This document shows positions 23,532 to 37,746 of a stretch of DNA of 64,000 nucleotides, piece after piece. Every line of letters starts with the position of its first letter. Position 1 is the first letter of the stretch. Both the position numbers and the translations under genes were made by a program. The notes below the pieces were generated by a model, which saw nothing but the letters and a program-made list of their open reading frames with translations, had not been told where the DNA came from and ran no database searches. Source of the DNA: Rhizopus sp. PT2906 (Eukaryota; Mucoromycota; Mucoromycetes; Mucorales; Rhizopodaceae). Location of the stretch: the NCBI GenBank assembly GCA_025529335.1, contig JAMYHX010000120.1:62001-126000 (forward strand), in the 5' to 3' direction.

Positions 23532-23839
23532 ACATCCCGTATCTCACAATAAAAATACAATTTTTCATTCTTCCAAAATTTATATTGAATCTATATTGAT
23601 AAAACACACGTACGCACGCGCGCATTTACTTTATTAAAAGAGAGAACGAGATAGTACACTTTGCTATTATCATTACCGTAGAAACTATTTGCTTGCTAAA
23701 TAGTATGGTTGTGGTGGCTTATGAGGTTCATGATGATGTCTATGCTTTCCTTTTATAGAACATGCTTTATTTGTTTGTCATCTGAGGTTTTGATTGATGC
23801 GCATTTCTTTTTTGCATATTTTTTATCTTATTTTTTAAT
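23532..23839. other. Spacer between P2 and IWS1
   Basis: About 300 bases containing the P2 3' UTR, a short alternating purine-pyrimidine run (ACGTACGCACGCGCGCA near 23610) that could adopt Z-DNA, and the IWS1 promoter. Confidence 0.45.
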
Positions 23840-25341
23840 ATGGCTTCGTATTATGATGAAGAACAACCTACAGTAAATTATATAAAGTATACCTGTTTCT
23901 TGATGTCTCATAAACAAATAGGAGCAAAACAAACTGTTTGGCTCAAGTGACGAAATGTCTGATCTTGATGGAGATCAAGGTAAATGGATACAATCTTTGA
24001 CAATGAATCTATTATTGACATCATTTAGCTTCAGACAATGATGAAACAGAAACAGCACATATTGAAAGGGAAATAGCTGAAGAGCCTTTGGACACAGCTA
24101 CGGAAGCACCTAAACCTATCTCAAAGCTACCCTCATTCAAAAAGAAGACAAGGGAAGAAAATGAAGAAGAAAGAGCGAGGCTGGAAGCAGTCAGACGAGA
24201 AATTAGGGAACTAAAGAATAATTCATCTCGTCAAAATGATGATGATGATGACGACGACGAAAAGAATGCAAGACCTATTGATCCACAACAAGGTTAGATT
24301 ATAAAGAGAAATAATACAGAAAAAAGACTAAAGGATGCATATGAATGTATATAGCCTTACGAGATGAAATCGATCGCGAATTTGCAAAAGCATTGAGTAG
24401 CGGAAAGAAAAAGAAGAAGAGACGTGATGCTGAGGATCTGGAGAATGCTATGGATGATGAATTATCCCATTTGAGAGACCGTATGAAGGGAGCATGTGAA
24501 GAAGACGCTATTTCAAACGGAGAGAGGAAACCAGCAGTTGCCAAGCTAAAGATGTTGAATGAAGTAATGAGCATTCTTACAAAGTAAGTATCACTAAATA
24601 TGTATCTATAAACTGTGGACAGTTGCTTATCGTTGATGATAGTAAGCATCTACAGGACCTTATTCTCGACAATGGACTCTTGGATGCTATTCGAGTCTGG
24701 CTTGAGCCTTTACCAGACCGTTCTTTGCCAAGTTTAGACATTCAAGTGGCCATGCTCGACATTTTGGATAGACTTCCTATTTCAGGGGAGCACTTGCGTG
24801 AAAGCGGTGTGGGAAAGATTGTTTATTTTTATACAAAATGCTCACGCGTTGAGCAGCATATAAAGCGAAAGGCTGACCAATTGGTAGCCAAATGGAGTAG
24901 GCTTGTCATCAAGCGCAGTGAAAATTACAAAGAACGCCGTCATGCTGTACAAGAATTGAGGCATGAGGACATGTAGGACGACAATATAAGTCGGATAAAA
25001 GGCAATTGATTGATTTTTTTTTATATAGAATACAAAAGAGAAGAAAGTATAAACGTGAAGATGAACCAGAAGAGGAGTCTGTGGGTGGTAGTCGACTCCA
25101 TGTTCGTATTCCTCAAGCAGTAGCGGCAGATTATGATATTGTACCTCAAAGTATAGTAAGGGCAGATAAGAATAAATCATCAAAAGTAGGTATTATCCTT
25201 TGTCTGTTTCGTGTATAATAATCTTTGTTATAGGATAATACTACATTCAGACGATTGAACAATACGATGCGTACGATCAAGACTGGTCCCAAGAGGTCAA
25301 CTCCCAAGGTGTCTATAGAAGGAAAGGGCATGTCATTCTAA
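23840..25341 (+). CDS. IWS1: Transcription elongation factor IWS1/SPN1
   Basis: Partner of Spt6 in RNA polymerase II elongation and chromatin handling. Seven exons join to about 400 residues. The N-terminus is acidic with SDEMSDLDGD-type motifs, a Lys/Glu-rich middle and an eight-residue Asp run. The conserved TFIIS-N/LW domain follows: LDNGLLDAIRVWLEPLPD, SLDIQVAMLDILDRLPI, ESGVGKIVYFY and ADQLVAKWSRLV. The exon after the fourth intron must begin at the T after GATGATAG (about 24641); an upstream AG gives the wrong frame. The C-terminal tail (RRLNNTMRTIK) is basic. All stops inside the region are removed by introns, so the gene looks intact. Confidence 0.9.
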
Positions 25342-25496
25342 ATGTAAATAAAGTTACAGAATTTCTCTCAACTGGTGAAATTACATAATCTAATGCGAAG
25401 CACGTTTCCTGTGTTACGAGTGTATTATTATTTAAATAACTTTTCTGTCTTTTCTCTATTTTCTTTGCTATTCTATTATTAAAATACCAAGCATAT

Positions 25497-26327
25497 ATGT
25501 CTGGTAAGCTATTTCTTGAACTACCTTGTCTTCTTTGACTGAAATGAGCAATGTATATAGACGATCAATACGACGGTACTTCTCTTGAAGGAAACATTAT
25601 TAAATACGGGTACGCATAAATGAGTAGAAAACTAAAAATAGTCATGCTCATTTTTATTTATTTTTCTGTTGCAGAAATCTGATTGCCTTGAAACACAATA
25701 TGACCGGTCGCTACTTAACCTCTCGACCAGGCGACAATTATGAAGGTGGCAGTGGTCAACAAAAAGCATTTGCCGGTGGTTGGGAAACGTCTTCCGAGAC
25801 GCTCTTTATTGTCCTTCCTCGCTTTGGCGACGAACGTACTGGTGATGATGTTAATTTTGGTGATGTGATCCGTCTCAAGCACTCGGAAACGCGTGCCAAC
25901 CTTCATTCTCATCCTGATATTGTTAGTCCAGTTACTGAACAACAGGAAGTCACTTGTTACGGTGATGACTCCCTTACGGACGAAAATGATGAATGGATTG
26001 TAGAACAATGGGGCTTTGACGAAGCTGAAAATGAAGAGTTTGATGTTGAGGATCCCGTAAGTTGTGTATTTTCATTTAACATCAAGTTATTTACTCTTTC
26101 TCTTTAGACTTGGTATGTCGGTCGTTCCTTCATTCTTAGACATGTTGCTACTGGCGTCACCTTGTAAGTTTAACGAATAGGCGAATTGGCTATTCTTTTG
26201 ATTAATCCTCCTCTTTTAAACAAAAAATAGGCATAGCCACGATGAACCTATCGCTGAAGACGCTAATGAGGTCACTGGCTATGGTGCTGGTCCTGATGAA
26301 AATGATAGATGGCGCGTCGTTTTCTAA
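25497..26327 (+). CDS. MIR-domain protein without signal peptide
   Basis: Five exons give about 205 residues containing MIR motifs, the beta-trefoil repeat of SDF2, O-mannosyltransferases and IP3/ryanodine receptors. Repeats are seen around IIKYGNLIALKHNMTGRYLTS, DVIRLKHSETRANLHSH and SFILRHVATGVTLHSHDEP. The first coding exon is only 7 bases (ATGTCTG, 25497-25503). No signal peptide or membrane segment is present, so unlike SDF2 it should be cytosolic; its ligand is unknown. A WYVG-W...DENDRWRVVF end closes the trefoil. The family is clear, the function is not. Confidence 0.82.
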
Positions 26328-26460
26328 GTTGCTTTATACCCTTTATATGTGTATTCAATAAAGCACATGACTACCTTTAAACAAAATAACTTTATTATTT
26401 TCTTTTGAAACTATAAACACATGAAAGAAATGATGAAATGTGAGTTATTAAAATACACAA

Positions 26461-28686
<2,226 letters not shown>

Positions 28687-29034
28687 CTATTGAAATGCTT
28701 CCATGGTTCGTGTCACCATGGTCAAGTATTCTAGAAATGAATTGACTGATACTCTAAGCATTTTGGTTGTATAACAATCAAAGCGTCTATACAATTGATT
28801 ATTAGGTTGATTATTTGCTTGTTTGATTTAAATTTTACACTTTTAGTATATTTCCTTCAGCTGCAATCGTCCTTTTGACTTGATCTGCCTTAAGCTCTTT
28901 GTCTACTTCAATCACCCGTGCAGCAATTGTTGCTAACCTTTCATTTGGTAAAGGAATTTCTAATGTTCTACAGAGAAATGGTTAAATTGCTGGGAATGTT
29001 GTCGTCTTTTTTATAAATACATTGTCTTGTCCAT
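28687..29034 (-). CDS. PCC1: EKC/KEOPS complex subunit Pcc1
   Basis: Small dimerising subunit of the KEOPS complex, which makes the t6A modification of tRNAs and affects telomeres and transcription. Three exons: 29021-29034 (14 bases, MDKT plus two bases), 28839-28967 and 28687-28786, joined by 53- and 52-bp introns, giving 80 residues. The family pattern is clear: TLEIPLPNERLATIAARVIEVDKEL, then DQVKRTI, NILKVRFDC, and LRVSVNSFLEYLTMVTRTM. Because each exon is short, no long ORF marks this gene. It is in tandem behind ATP16 and ahead of PGI1. Confidence 0.88.
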
Positions 29035-29405
29035 GTAATAAAATTTAGAGAGAGAGAGAAAGAGAGGGAGAGAAAAGATGGTAGCAGTAGTCACATATTT
29101 TCTTTCAAGACGTAGTTGAAAGGGTACACTGAAAATTCAAATCTTCACTGTCTGTCTCAGGGGGGCAGGTGTAATCTTCTTATGAGATATAGTTGAGCTA
29201 ACTATGGCCAAGCTAGTACTCTATTTTATAAATAGATTCCTCATCTTGAAAATTACTGATACAAAATAGCATTATACAACCAGTCTTCTTCTAGTCACAT
29301 CGTACACTGGTAAATATTAACAATGCTGTTTGAACAAAGACACCTAGGGCTTTTCTTTTATTGATATAGATTCCCTTATTATACAATTAACGACTTTAAA
29401 TAAAT
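29035..29405. other. PCC1 promoter region and ATP16 3' flank
   Basis: About 370 bases with a purine tract (29046-29077, GA-rich) immediately upstream of the PCC1 start codon. No gene was seen. Confidence 0.45.
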
Positions 29406-30139
29406 TTATTTGGTCAAAGCAGTTTGGAGAGCTTCATAAACATCGGCTTCAATCTTGGCAATGGCCTTTTCCTTTTCAGAAGCAGCGTTGGCAGCATTGC
29501 GTTGAGCTTCGGCAAGGGCAGTTTGAACACGCTAAAAAGAGAAAGAGATATGTTAATATTTCTCCCAAGTCATATTTATATATATATATATATATTACTT
29601 CAAGAGAAAGTTCATCAAGAGAGACAGCTTCAACAGCATTGATGTTGAGAGAGCTATCGGGGTTAATAGTAGCAAAACCGCCAGAGACTAATTGTTTGAA
29701 TGGTTAGCCAAGTTTTATAATCAAATGTATCTATTTTACCAAAGAACTTCTTGGTGATTTCAGCGCTTTCAATGATCTCAACAACGCCAGGGTTCAATTG
29801 TTCAATGGAAGGAACGTGATTGGCAAGGATACCCATGTCACCAGAAGTGGCGGCCAAGTTAACTTGTTGAACAGCAGCACCCTTGTAGATGGCCTATAAT
29901 GAGTCCAAATGTTAAATCGAATGTTATTGTTGGTGTATATATATATGTGCATGTGTGTTGATATACCTTGTGAGGAACAACAAAGGTCAAACGAAGGGCT
30001 TCAGTAGAAGCAGGAGCTTCAGAGGCATAGAAACGAGCTAATTTGAAGCGTCAGTATATATTTCAATATAATTCATAGACAACTTACCCAAACGGGCAGG
30101 CTTGATGGCAGCGCGAGCAGATCTGGCGAGAACGTTCAT
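29406..30139 (-). CDS. ATP16: ATP synthase subunit delta, mitochondrial
   Basis: Central-stalk subunit of mitochondrial F1 (homologue of bacterial epsilon). Five or so short exons give about 163 residues. The leader MNVLARSARAAIKPARLARFYAS is a typical import presequence. The beta-sandwich follows (LTFVVPHKAIYKGAAVQQV, MGILANHVPSIEQLNPGVVEI), then GFATINPDSSLNINAVEA and a C-terminal helical hairpin rich in Ala and Glu (ALAEAQRNAANAASEKEKA). An intron at about 29575 contains a (TA)n run. Confidence 0.94.
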
Positions 30140-32670
30140 TCTTTAAAAAAAATTCTAGTAGAAGGGAAAAGCCCTTTTTTCAGTCTATTTTTGATATTAA
30201 GCTTGGGACAGGACTTTGAAAAAAATTCCATGCTGGCAGCGGGGGTAACCGCCAAATTGATGACGTATAAGCTCGGGTTCCACTTTAGGCGCACCATACT
30301 TTTGCACCAAAGCTAATGTATATTTCCCCCGGTTTATTTTTTGGCGATTAACTTTATTGTATACGCTATAAGAAAGTAACAATGACCCATCCTAGCTTAT
30401 TGAAATTAGTCTTGCTAAATCTAGTGAAAAAAGCTGCAAGTTCTATTGTTCTCTTTATAAAAGAAAAGTATAATATTGAAAACTTGCAAGTTTTAATTGA
30501 GGATTTTGGCTTAGAAGTATGATGATACGATGGAATAGGATGCCTTTAAGATTAAATTCAATAAGCTTGATTCTATTCATTTTCTATAAATTGAATACAG
30601 ATTGATATAGGCTTCATCAGACAGATCCAGTCTTAAGCATTAGGCAAAAAAGGCACGTAGAAATAAACTGTCTATGTGTACATTATTATAGTGTTCAGCA
30701 CAGTGGAGAGGCATCGCACTGTAAGAAAAGTAAAATCACCGTTTTGTACTGTTTTGTTAGATATTTGCAATGACGTCGGATGGTAATTCTTTCATTACTA
30801 ATACGACTTTTAACAACTTTTTCCAAATATGAAATGACCATAAAACTCCTTGAAATATATGCTCTTTTTCTTTCTTTCTTTCTTTCTTTCAAAGCAAAGA
30901 TGGAAGCTTCTTCTAGAAGCTGCCAAAGCTGTCAAAGCTTTGTCAGAAAATGCGTATTAAATAATAGGGTAATATAAAAGAGCACCGCAAAATCCAAAAA
31001 AAAAAAATGCAATACTCTTCCAAGCTGCAGAATGCTCTTTTGAAAGGAAAACTAGAGGCTGTTCAAGCAAAATGTATTATATAATTCGATTAATACGTGA
31101 ATGCTATAACCCAAAGTGGCATATAATTTATAACATAGTTTTTTTTTTACAATAGCCTTGTTTATGCCCCACCTCTCTTTATGGTTTTTATATCAGCAAT
31201 CTATAGGAATGCATTGAATATATTTATACTTTACTCACAATATGTTGTCTATTTTTGCTTTTAAAACGTGATAAAATCAAATTTACATTGCAAGTAGAAC
31301 CTTTGACCGTATAACATCTCTCTTTTACCTGACAACTTTTGGAAATTTTCTACCAAATCAATAGAACCACACTACTCACTCATAGTATTACGTCTTGTTT
31401 CATAAACAGAGATAATGACATACTCTAGCTTTACGTCCAGTGTATTGACAATAGCTGTCAAGCAATCGAGTGTTTTATTATGGCGTTTAAATGTTTTTTT
31501 TTTTTTTTTTCACTCGTTAACTCCACTGTAGCTTGGATTCTTGTGAGCTTCTCAGTGACAAGCTGGTCAACTATGCGTAATAAGAATGTGACTATATCCA
31601 TTGGCATAGATACAGTTCAATGCTGTGCATATATTCAATGTAATAACTTGAGTGATTTAGAAAAAAGTATTTTCAATGTAAATAAAGACAATTGTAAAAG
31701 TCATTTCAAGAAAAATGTATTATTCATTAAAGATTATTCCTAAAAGCCAATGTTTTGCACCAAAGAAAACCTAAAAGAGAAAGGAAAAAATGTCAGCAAC
31801 GATGTCAAAGACTTCTAAAGATTCTGGTTGCTGCTGTGACAGTAGTAGACGTACCATTGGGGTATGCATTAGCTGAACCTTGTCAATTGTCAACTAGCTT
31901 ATGTACCCCACTACGCCAGCCAGACAGCAGGAAGCGTCATCAGCAATCTGTTACAGCTGTGATCTCAGATAGCTAGTTCCCAGCTACTAGTCCCCTGTAA
32001 AAATTCCAATCGAATGTCCCGTAACTCTCCTTTTGGTTGCCTGAAAAGCTTCCAGTTGAGTGATGAAACGAGCGACTGTTGTCAGTTCAGGACACGTGTT
32101 GAGCATCATAGAAAGAGATTGCACAAAGATCCTTGAACACATAATCATCGCCTTGCTGAGCAAGTTTTATAAAAACTTACCTTGACCAAAGAGAACAACC
32201 AAAAAGGATATAAGAGCTGCTTTAGCTTATGCTACATATTTATATTTACCTCTGGCCTTGATCTGCTTTGACTATATGTATCTGTTTTACAACCGAACAA
32301 GACATTAGCAGACCAAAAACCTAATCATCTGTCAGGCTCTGCAGCTGCTCGCCTTGGAAGTAGAAATGACAAAGGGGAAAGCAGTAGCCGCGACATATTT
32401 TGAAAACAGAGTGAAAGAAAGATGTGCAAATTGATTGCAGACCCTTTTATTTATGTGCATATCACCTAGTCTGATAATAAGTCCATTTACATTATTTTCT
32501 TCTTTAGCTTGATTTAAACTTGTTTGGTATATGCAAACCACAATTTCTCATAATTAACACATTTGTGTTCATAACATACAATATCAAACACTGAGCAACA
32601 TAAAATATAGCATGTAAATACTGAGAGAGTACTTTATCTGTATTCTCCAATTTTGATAAGCGTCTTTATT
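30140..32670. other. 2.5-kb region without a resolved gene
   Basis: No complete gene can be supported. Coding-like patches exist. At 30197-30382 (-) an open frame without ATG reads KYGAPKVEPELIRHQFGGYP. At 30382-30522 (+) there is a 46-codon ATG ORF. At 31413-31743 (+) a possible spliced membrane-protein start reads WILVSFSVTSWSTM with nearby QCCAYIQC. At 31790-31976 (+) there is a short Cys-rich frame. At 31980-32150 (-) there is a 53-codon ORF after a good GTAAGT donor. They match no family I know and may be remnants of decayed genes. A near-palindrome AGCTTCTTCTAGAAGCT lies near 30905. Confidence 0.4.
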
Positions 32671-33825
32671 TCACCAGCCAGTGGCTAAAAACTCCTTATA
32701 GACAGAGTTTGCTAATGCATAATGAACCTTTGTTGTTAAATGCAAATCATCCCACCAGACTAAGCTAAAATTAATGATACACGCAGGATTAGTGAGGCCA
32801 GAAAAGAGGCTTTATCGTACTTACTTGTCACAGTGTGACCCTCTGTTACAGGAGCTGGGTGAGCCTCTCATATTCTTGCATAGATCAGCAAAATTTTCGT
32901 AAGCATCATACAAATATACATGTAGCCCCTGATCTTTCCTTTTTTCTACTAGATCATTTATGACTTTCGCCAAATTTGCATTGTATCTCCTGACCATACT
33001 GTCAAGCTGAGCCTTTTCAGCTTGCGACAATGTGTAAAACTTGGGTAAATCATCCAGAGGGATTACATTGAGTACAAACATGTACTTTGCTTTTGATTCA
33101 TAAAGTTTACTCTAGTTTAATAAAAATACGTTAAACATTATCTTTGGCACACTTAAACACTTTTATTACCAAGCTGTTATAGAAAGAAGAGCTTACTTCA
33201 TCAATCATTATTTGAGATCGATTACTGTGCCCTTGAAATATATCATGGATATCATTCAGGCCAATCCATATAAAATGAATAGCATCAGTATGTGCTTGAT
33301 TAAAAAACCGGGAATACGCTTGTATTTGTTCACCAAGATCTTGAGTTGACCTTGGCACAATGCTCTGGGAAATGTGTTAATGAAAGGTTAGAGAATACAG
33401 TATATATTACATTATTCACTGTAGCTCCTGATCTCGCAAAATCATAAATATTCTCAGCGCTCATCATCTCCTTTAGGTATTCTATCCAAAGATGTCCATC
33501 GGACCATCTCTTTGGCTAAACAAATATAAGAAGCAAGAGACTATTAACGATTAGATTATTAATTACCAGAGCTACTGGTATTTGTGACCTAACAAAAAGA
33601 AAAAAGCAGTGTTAGCCACAGATCAACTAATTTAAAGGAAGTACTTCATTACTTTGATTTATTGTAATGATTTTTAATTGATTCATAATACATATCTGAT
33701 ACACCATAATCTGTATATGAATCACCAAATGCTACGATTGACTTGGATTGCCTGTTTAACAAGTGCTTTGGAAACATAAAAGCATTGACTATCAATGGAC
33801 ACCACAATAACAAAGATAACAACAT
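32671..33825 (-). CDS. Secreted GDSL/SGNH-type lipase or esterase
   Basis: Six or seven exons give about 300 residues. A signal peptide is visible (MLLSLLLWCPLIVNA). The SGNH catalytic blocks are present: block I VAFGDSYTDYG (nucleophile Ser), a block-II-like Gly in FARSGATVNN, block III WIGLNDI (Asn), and block V WWDDLHLTT with the Asp-x-x-His pair. This matches the GDSL acylhydrolases similar to fungal acetylesterases (CE16) and lipolytic enzymes. Secretion and an ester substrate are inferred; the exact substrate is unknown. Cysteines near the end (CNRGSHCDN) may form a disulfide. Confidence 0.85.
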
Positions 33826-33955
33826 ATAAAAACAAAAAGAAAAAAGTAATCTGAAATATTGATGTTCTCCTCCTGCTCCTTGTTATTTATTTATTTTTCT
33901 CATGCAAAAATGTTACACACTCCTATCCAAACGGGTCATTTGTCTTTTTTATGCA

Positions 33956-36664
33956 TTATGTCTCACAGGCATTCGATCTACTCTTTGGTAATCTTATACC
34001 AAAGTATGCCAGGTTGTTGTCATCATCAACAAAGCAAGGTAGCTGTCTGCTTGCTAATGTCTGAGATGCATTTGATTCTTCGTCTGGCACTTCAAATATT
34101 AACTTCCTTGTTTCGCTCTTTATCGGACAGGTAACCCAAACAGTGTCATAATAAGGAAAATACCCGTCTTTGACAATTTCCATACCAACATGGATCTCAG
34201 TTTCTCTTTCTTCCATCCAAATGTGAATTTCTGCATATGCAGCCCCAGTTTCATGGTACAACGTCTCTCCATCATCTTCATATAATATAAGTGTTTCTCT
34301 TGTATAGTGAACATCATCCATGTGGCCAAATCGACGAGGAAATATTTGTACGCGGCGATCATCGTCAATAGAGCCATGAACATTATTCATTGCTTTTCCA
34401 AAACATATAAGTGATCCCTCCTTGACAAAAAGCGGAGCAGCTTCATCAGTGAGAGGTGCAGGCACTTTTACCCATTGGCCAGCATTCGGATCAGTCTTAT
34501 AATACGTCCCTGTTTGAAAATGATACCATGATGTGTTGGAAGGGAGATAGACTTGTCTATGTGTCTGGTCTGGTTCATATATAGGTGCCACTAGTAAAGA
34601 TGGTCCGACCATAAATTCAAATTGTTGATCATAAGTGTTGATATCATGTTGGTGCTCATACAACACGGGACGTATTAAAGGTTGTTGTTCGTAATATGCA
34701 TATCTCACGTACAATGTATACAAATAAGGGATCAGTCTATAGCGGAACTGGAGAGAAGATCGAATGACAGGCAACATTTCTGGAAACTTATACAAGAGAT
34801 TAGTATTTCTGATAAAATAGCAATGCAACGTGTTTACCATCCATAACTCTGTAATCGTGTTATCCGAGTTCCATGAATGTACACAAAACCTGGGCCAAAA
34901 TATTCCTTGTTGGACCCATCGGACGAGCATTTCTGGATCAGGTTGTGGACCAGCAAATCCTCCAATGTCATGGCCATAGCCATAAGGCATACCGCTCAAA
35001 CCTGCACCGAGGCCCATGGGTATGTTGTATTTTATAGTCTTCCAACTTGTCATATTATCGCCACTCCACGTTTGTGACACAAGCTGTTGTGCATATGGCG
35101 TTGCTGATCTCGTAATCAAAAAGGGTCGTTGAACTGGATCATGCTCTCGAAGTGCTTCATATGATGCCTGAATCATCAATAACGTCTGCAAAGGAGTGCC
35201 TACCTTTATGGTCTCTGATCTTTCTCTAGGTAATATTGGTCCAGTAATACGAGAGCCATACATTCCCGAAAAAGAATATGGGGCTACCTGATTGGCGTAG
35301 GTATCTCCATCATCTGCAGTAGTAAATTCATTATTATCCAACCATAAAAGATACCCTTTTTCCAAGAGCTCTGTCTTCAAACGAGATTTCCAGTAATTAT
35401 AACCGGATTCACTCGAAAAATCTATATAACTAGCTTTGCCTATGGTATTAGGTCCTGCTCTCCACTGCATGACTGTACTCGGCTGATCTTCGTCTGTGTC
35501 CCAAACAAATCCTTTATCAGCTTTTACTGATTCAAAATCCGGGTGACAGTGTTGTAGTAACCATGGCTTTACATTTGCAAATATTCGTATGCCTGCTTCC
35601 TTTAGTTTCTTTGAAAGTTCTTCTGGATTTGGAAATCGCTTGTGGTTCCAAGTAAAGACGCAACGATCACCATCAGCATTCACTGTGTAGCCTGAGGATA
35701 AGTGCATACCATCGCAAGGTATATCATACTTTTTACAATTCTCCACAAACTCTTCAATCTTTTTTTGAGCTTCGTCTGATTCTGCATAACCCATAGAAGA
35801 CGCAAGGTAGCCAAAAGAATAGCGAGGAGGAAGATGGCGAGGCTTGCCTATGATATATGAATATTTTTGAACTACGGAGCTAACTTTTGGTCCAAATATC
35901 ATATAGTAGTCCAAAGGGCCAGATTCGGAGTGATAATACGTGTAAGTCTTCCACATCTATGAAAAGACCGTTGGACCAAACGTGAAAAAGGAATGAGATT
36001 GTTTTTTTTTTACCGCATCAAGCTCTTGTCCGAAGTTGATTTCTGCTTTAGAAAAATTATTATAATGGACACCGTACGCATGCCTTGATTTACGCGATAA
36101 ACATATATAGAATGGACAAAATTTGTAGAGCGGATCCTGTGTTTCCGCGTCATATCCCATACAGTCGAGCCTTTCAAGTTTGAATCGTCGACCGCTCAAG
36201 TCAAACGAGCCTGTGCGCTCACCCAGTCCATAGTAAAGATTACTATCGTATTTTCGCTGATAATGCCACTTATCATCTGTTGCTTTATCATATGCATATG
36301 CTCTATAGAGTAAATCCTCTGCAAAAGGAAATTCACTTGCATCTTGTTGTTCTAAGGGATACCACTTTAGCTGGAAAGCAGGCTGCAAGGTGATAACCAA
36401 ACGCAGGTCTAATGTTTTCAGCTCAAGCGTATCTGTTAAAAGTTGACCATCCACACACGTATTGCTTAGTTTGACGTCTACAGAGTCGGTCATACAGTCA
36501 GCTTCTTTAATCTGTTGTTCTCGTTCGAGTTCTGTCAAATATTGGACACGAACGATAGATGACGTTATGAAAGCAATAACCAAGACATGGCCCTTCTCGT
36601 TTTCGAATACAAAAGGATGCTTGTTTTCTTTAAGTCGAAAGTCACTAGCTACGTGTTGCCGCAT
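33956..36664 (-). CDS. Glycoside hydrolase family 31 enzyme, no signal peptide
   Basis: Two exons (36014-36664 and 33956-35956) give about 883 residues with the GH31 layout: N-terminal beta-sandwich (GLGERTGSFDLSGRR), TIM barrel starting PRYSFGYLASSMGYAE, and C-terminal beta-domains. The putative nucleophile Asp is in LLWLDNNEF and the acid/base Asp in WSGDNMTSW. The usual nucleophile motif is W-x-D-M-N-E, so the Asn before NE is a variant. No signal peptide follows the chosen ATG, so it is probably intracellular; the frame is open upstream, but no ATG is seen there. Alpha-glycosidic hydrolysis is expected, but glucosidase, xylosidase or galactosidase activity cannot be decided. It lies in tandem with the GDSL gene. 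Confidence 0.88.
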
Positions 36665-36773
36665 GGTCAAAAAGAGAGAGAAAAAGAGAGGAAAACTTGT
36701 GTCTGCCAAGGTTTGTATTACAAAAATAAAAGACACATGACTTTTGTCCTGCAAATGCGTGATTTATTTGGGA

Positions 36774-37705
36774 CTAATCTGATCTATGCTTAAGCTTTCG
36801 GCGATGAAAGACACAGAACTGGAGAAATATCTATGATATTGTTAAAATGTTTGAATGCTTCTGCATGGTCTATTTTACCATAATATCAAATATAATAGTA
36901 CCTAGGCTACCAACGATCCATGGTAGGTTCTGTAATATATACGGTTTCTCTGTTGATTTAAGAAATATTGACTATGGATATGGGTTAATGCAGGTGTATG
37001 TGCAAATATATTGATGAAACTCACTAGAGTGAAAGAGAAGTTGCCAAAAAGAGCGCAAATGAACATGCCAGAACTAAGTCCCTCGGTACTTTGTGCTTTC
37101 CAGTTTTTTATAATCTGAGGAAGCCTGCTTCCAATGTAAAGTACTGCACTTGCCCATCCTATCAACCCTGACAAGGTGCTGTTGCTGTTATTAAACAAAT
37201 CGGAATTGTATGCATAACAAGAGACAACAACCACGGTAATCAATACGCTCAATCCAACAAGATTAATCCATAATGCAGATTTTTTAACTGCCATATCGGT
37301 GCTTTCATTGCTGCTTTCCTCTTGTTTTAATTTGGTATACAGTGTAACCTGTTGATAATAGATCACTTGCCATATCAGACCAATGTCTGCCACTGTGTAC
37401 CATAATGCAAGTAAAAACTACAATATGTCAATAATTTTCGGTATACATATAGTTTATTACCATAGTAAGCATCAAGTCTTCCATGACAACCCCAATCAGA
37501 TTAAATATGTCCCCTAGCAACCAAACAAACAAAAACACAATAGACAGTCCATCCCCGCTTTTTCTTTTATAGTTCTCAAATAGTTGCCTAATGTCAAATG
37601 AGCAACATGATCTAACTGGATCACTCTTATTTACGGTATGAACACAATAAGCCAAAGCAAGATCGAAGCATAACCTGCTATACTTGAAGCTTCTATTTTA
37701 TCCAT
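36774..37705 (-). CDS. PQ-loop transporter, Ypq/PQLC2 type
   Basis: Five exons (37635-37705, 37461-37587, 37025-37417, 36879-36971, 36774-36830) give 246 residues and seven predicted membrane segments. Both PQ-loop motifs are visible: IVFIPQLFENYKRKS (the Pro-Gln pair is created by splicing) and YIGSRLPQIIKNWKAQS. The family ending NLPWIVGSLGTIIFD, then LQFCVF, appears only when an intron from GTGAGT to CATAG is removed. Ypq proteins export cationic amino acids from the vacuole or lysosome, which is the likely role. The stop is about 110 bp before the GH31 start. Confidence 0.88.
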
Positions 37706-37746
37706 AAAAAGAACAAAAAAATAGAAAAAATATCTACACAAAAAAA

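Noticed and set aside
24950..25060. Stop after RHEDM in IWS1, suggesting truncation
   Set aside because: A GTAGGA...TATAG intron joins RHED to the basic C-terminal tail with an open frame.
36902..37030. Direct read-through end of the PQ-loop protein (...YHGSLVA)
   Set aside because: Removing the GTGAGT...CATAG intron gives the conserved NLPWIVGSLGT ending, so the read-through is not the real C-terminus.
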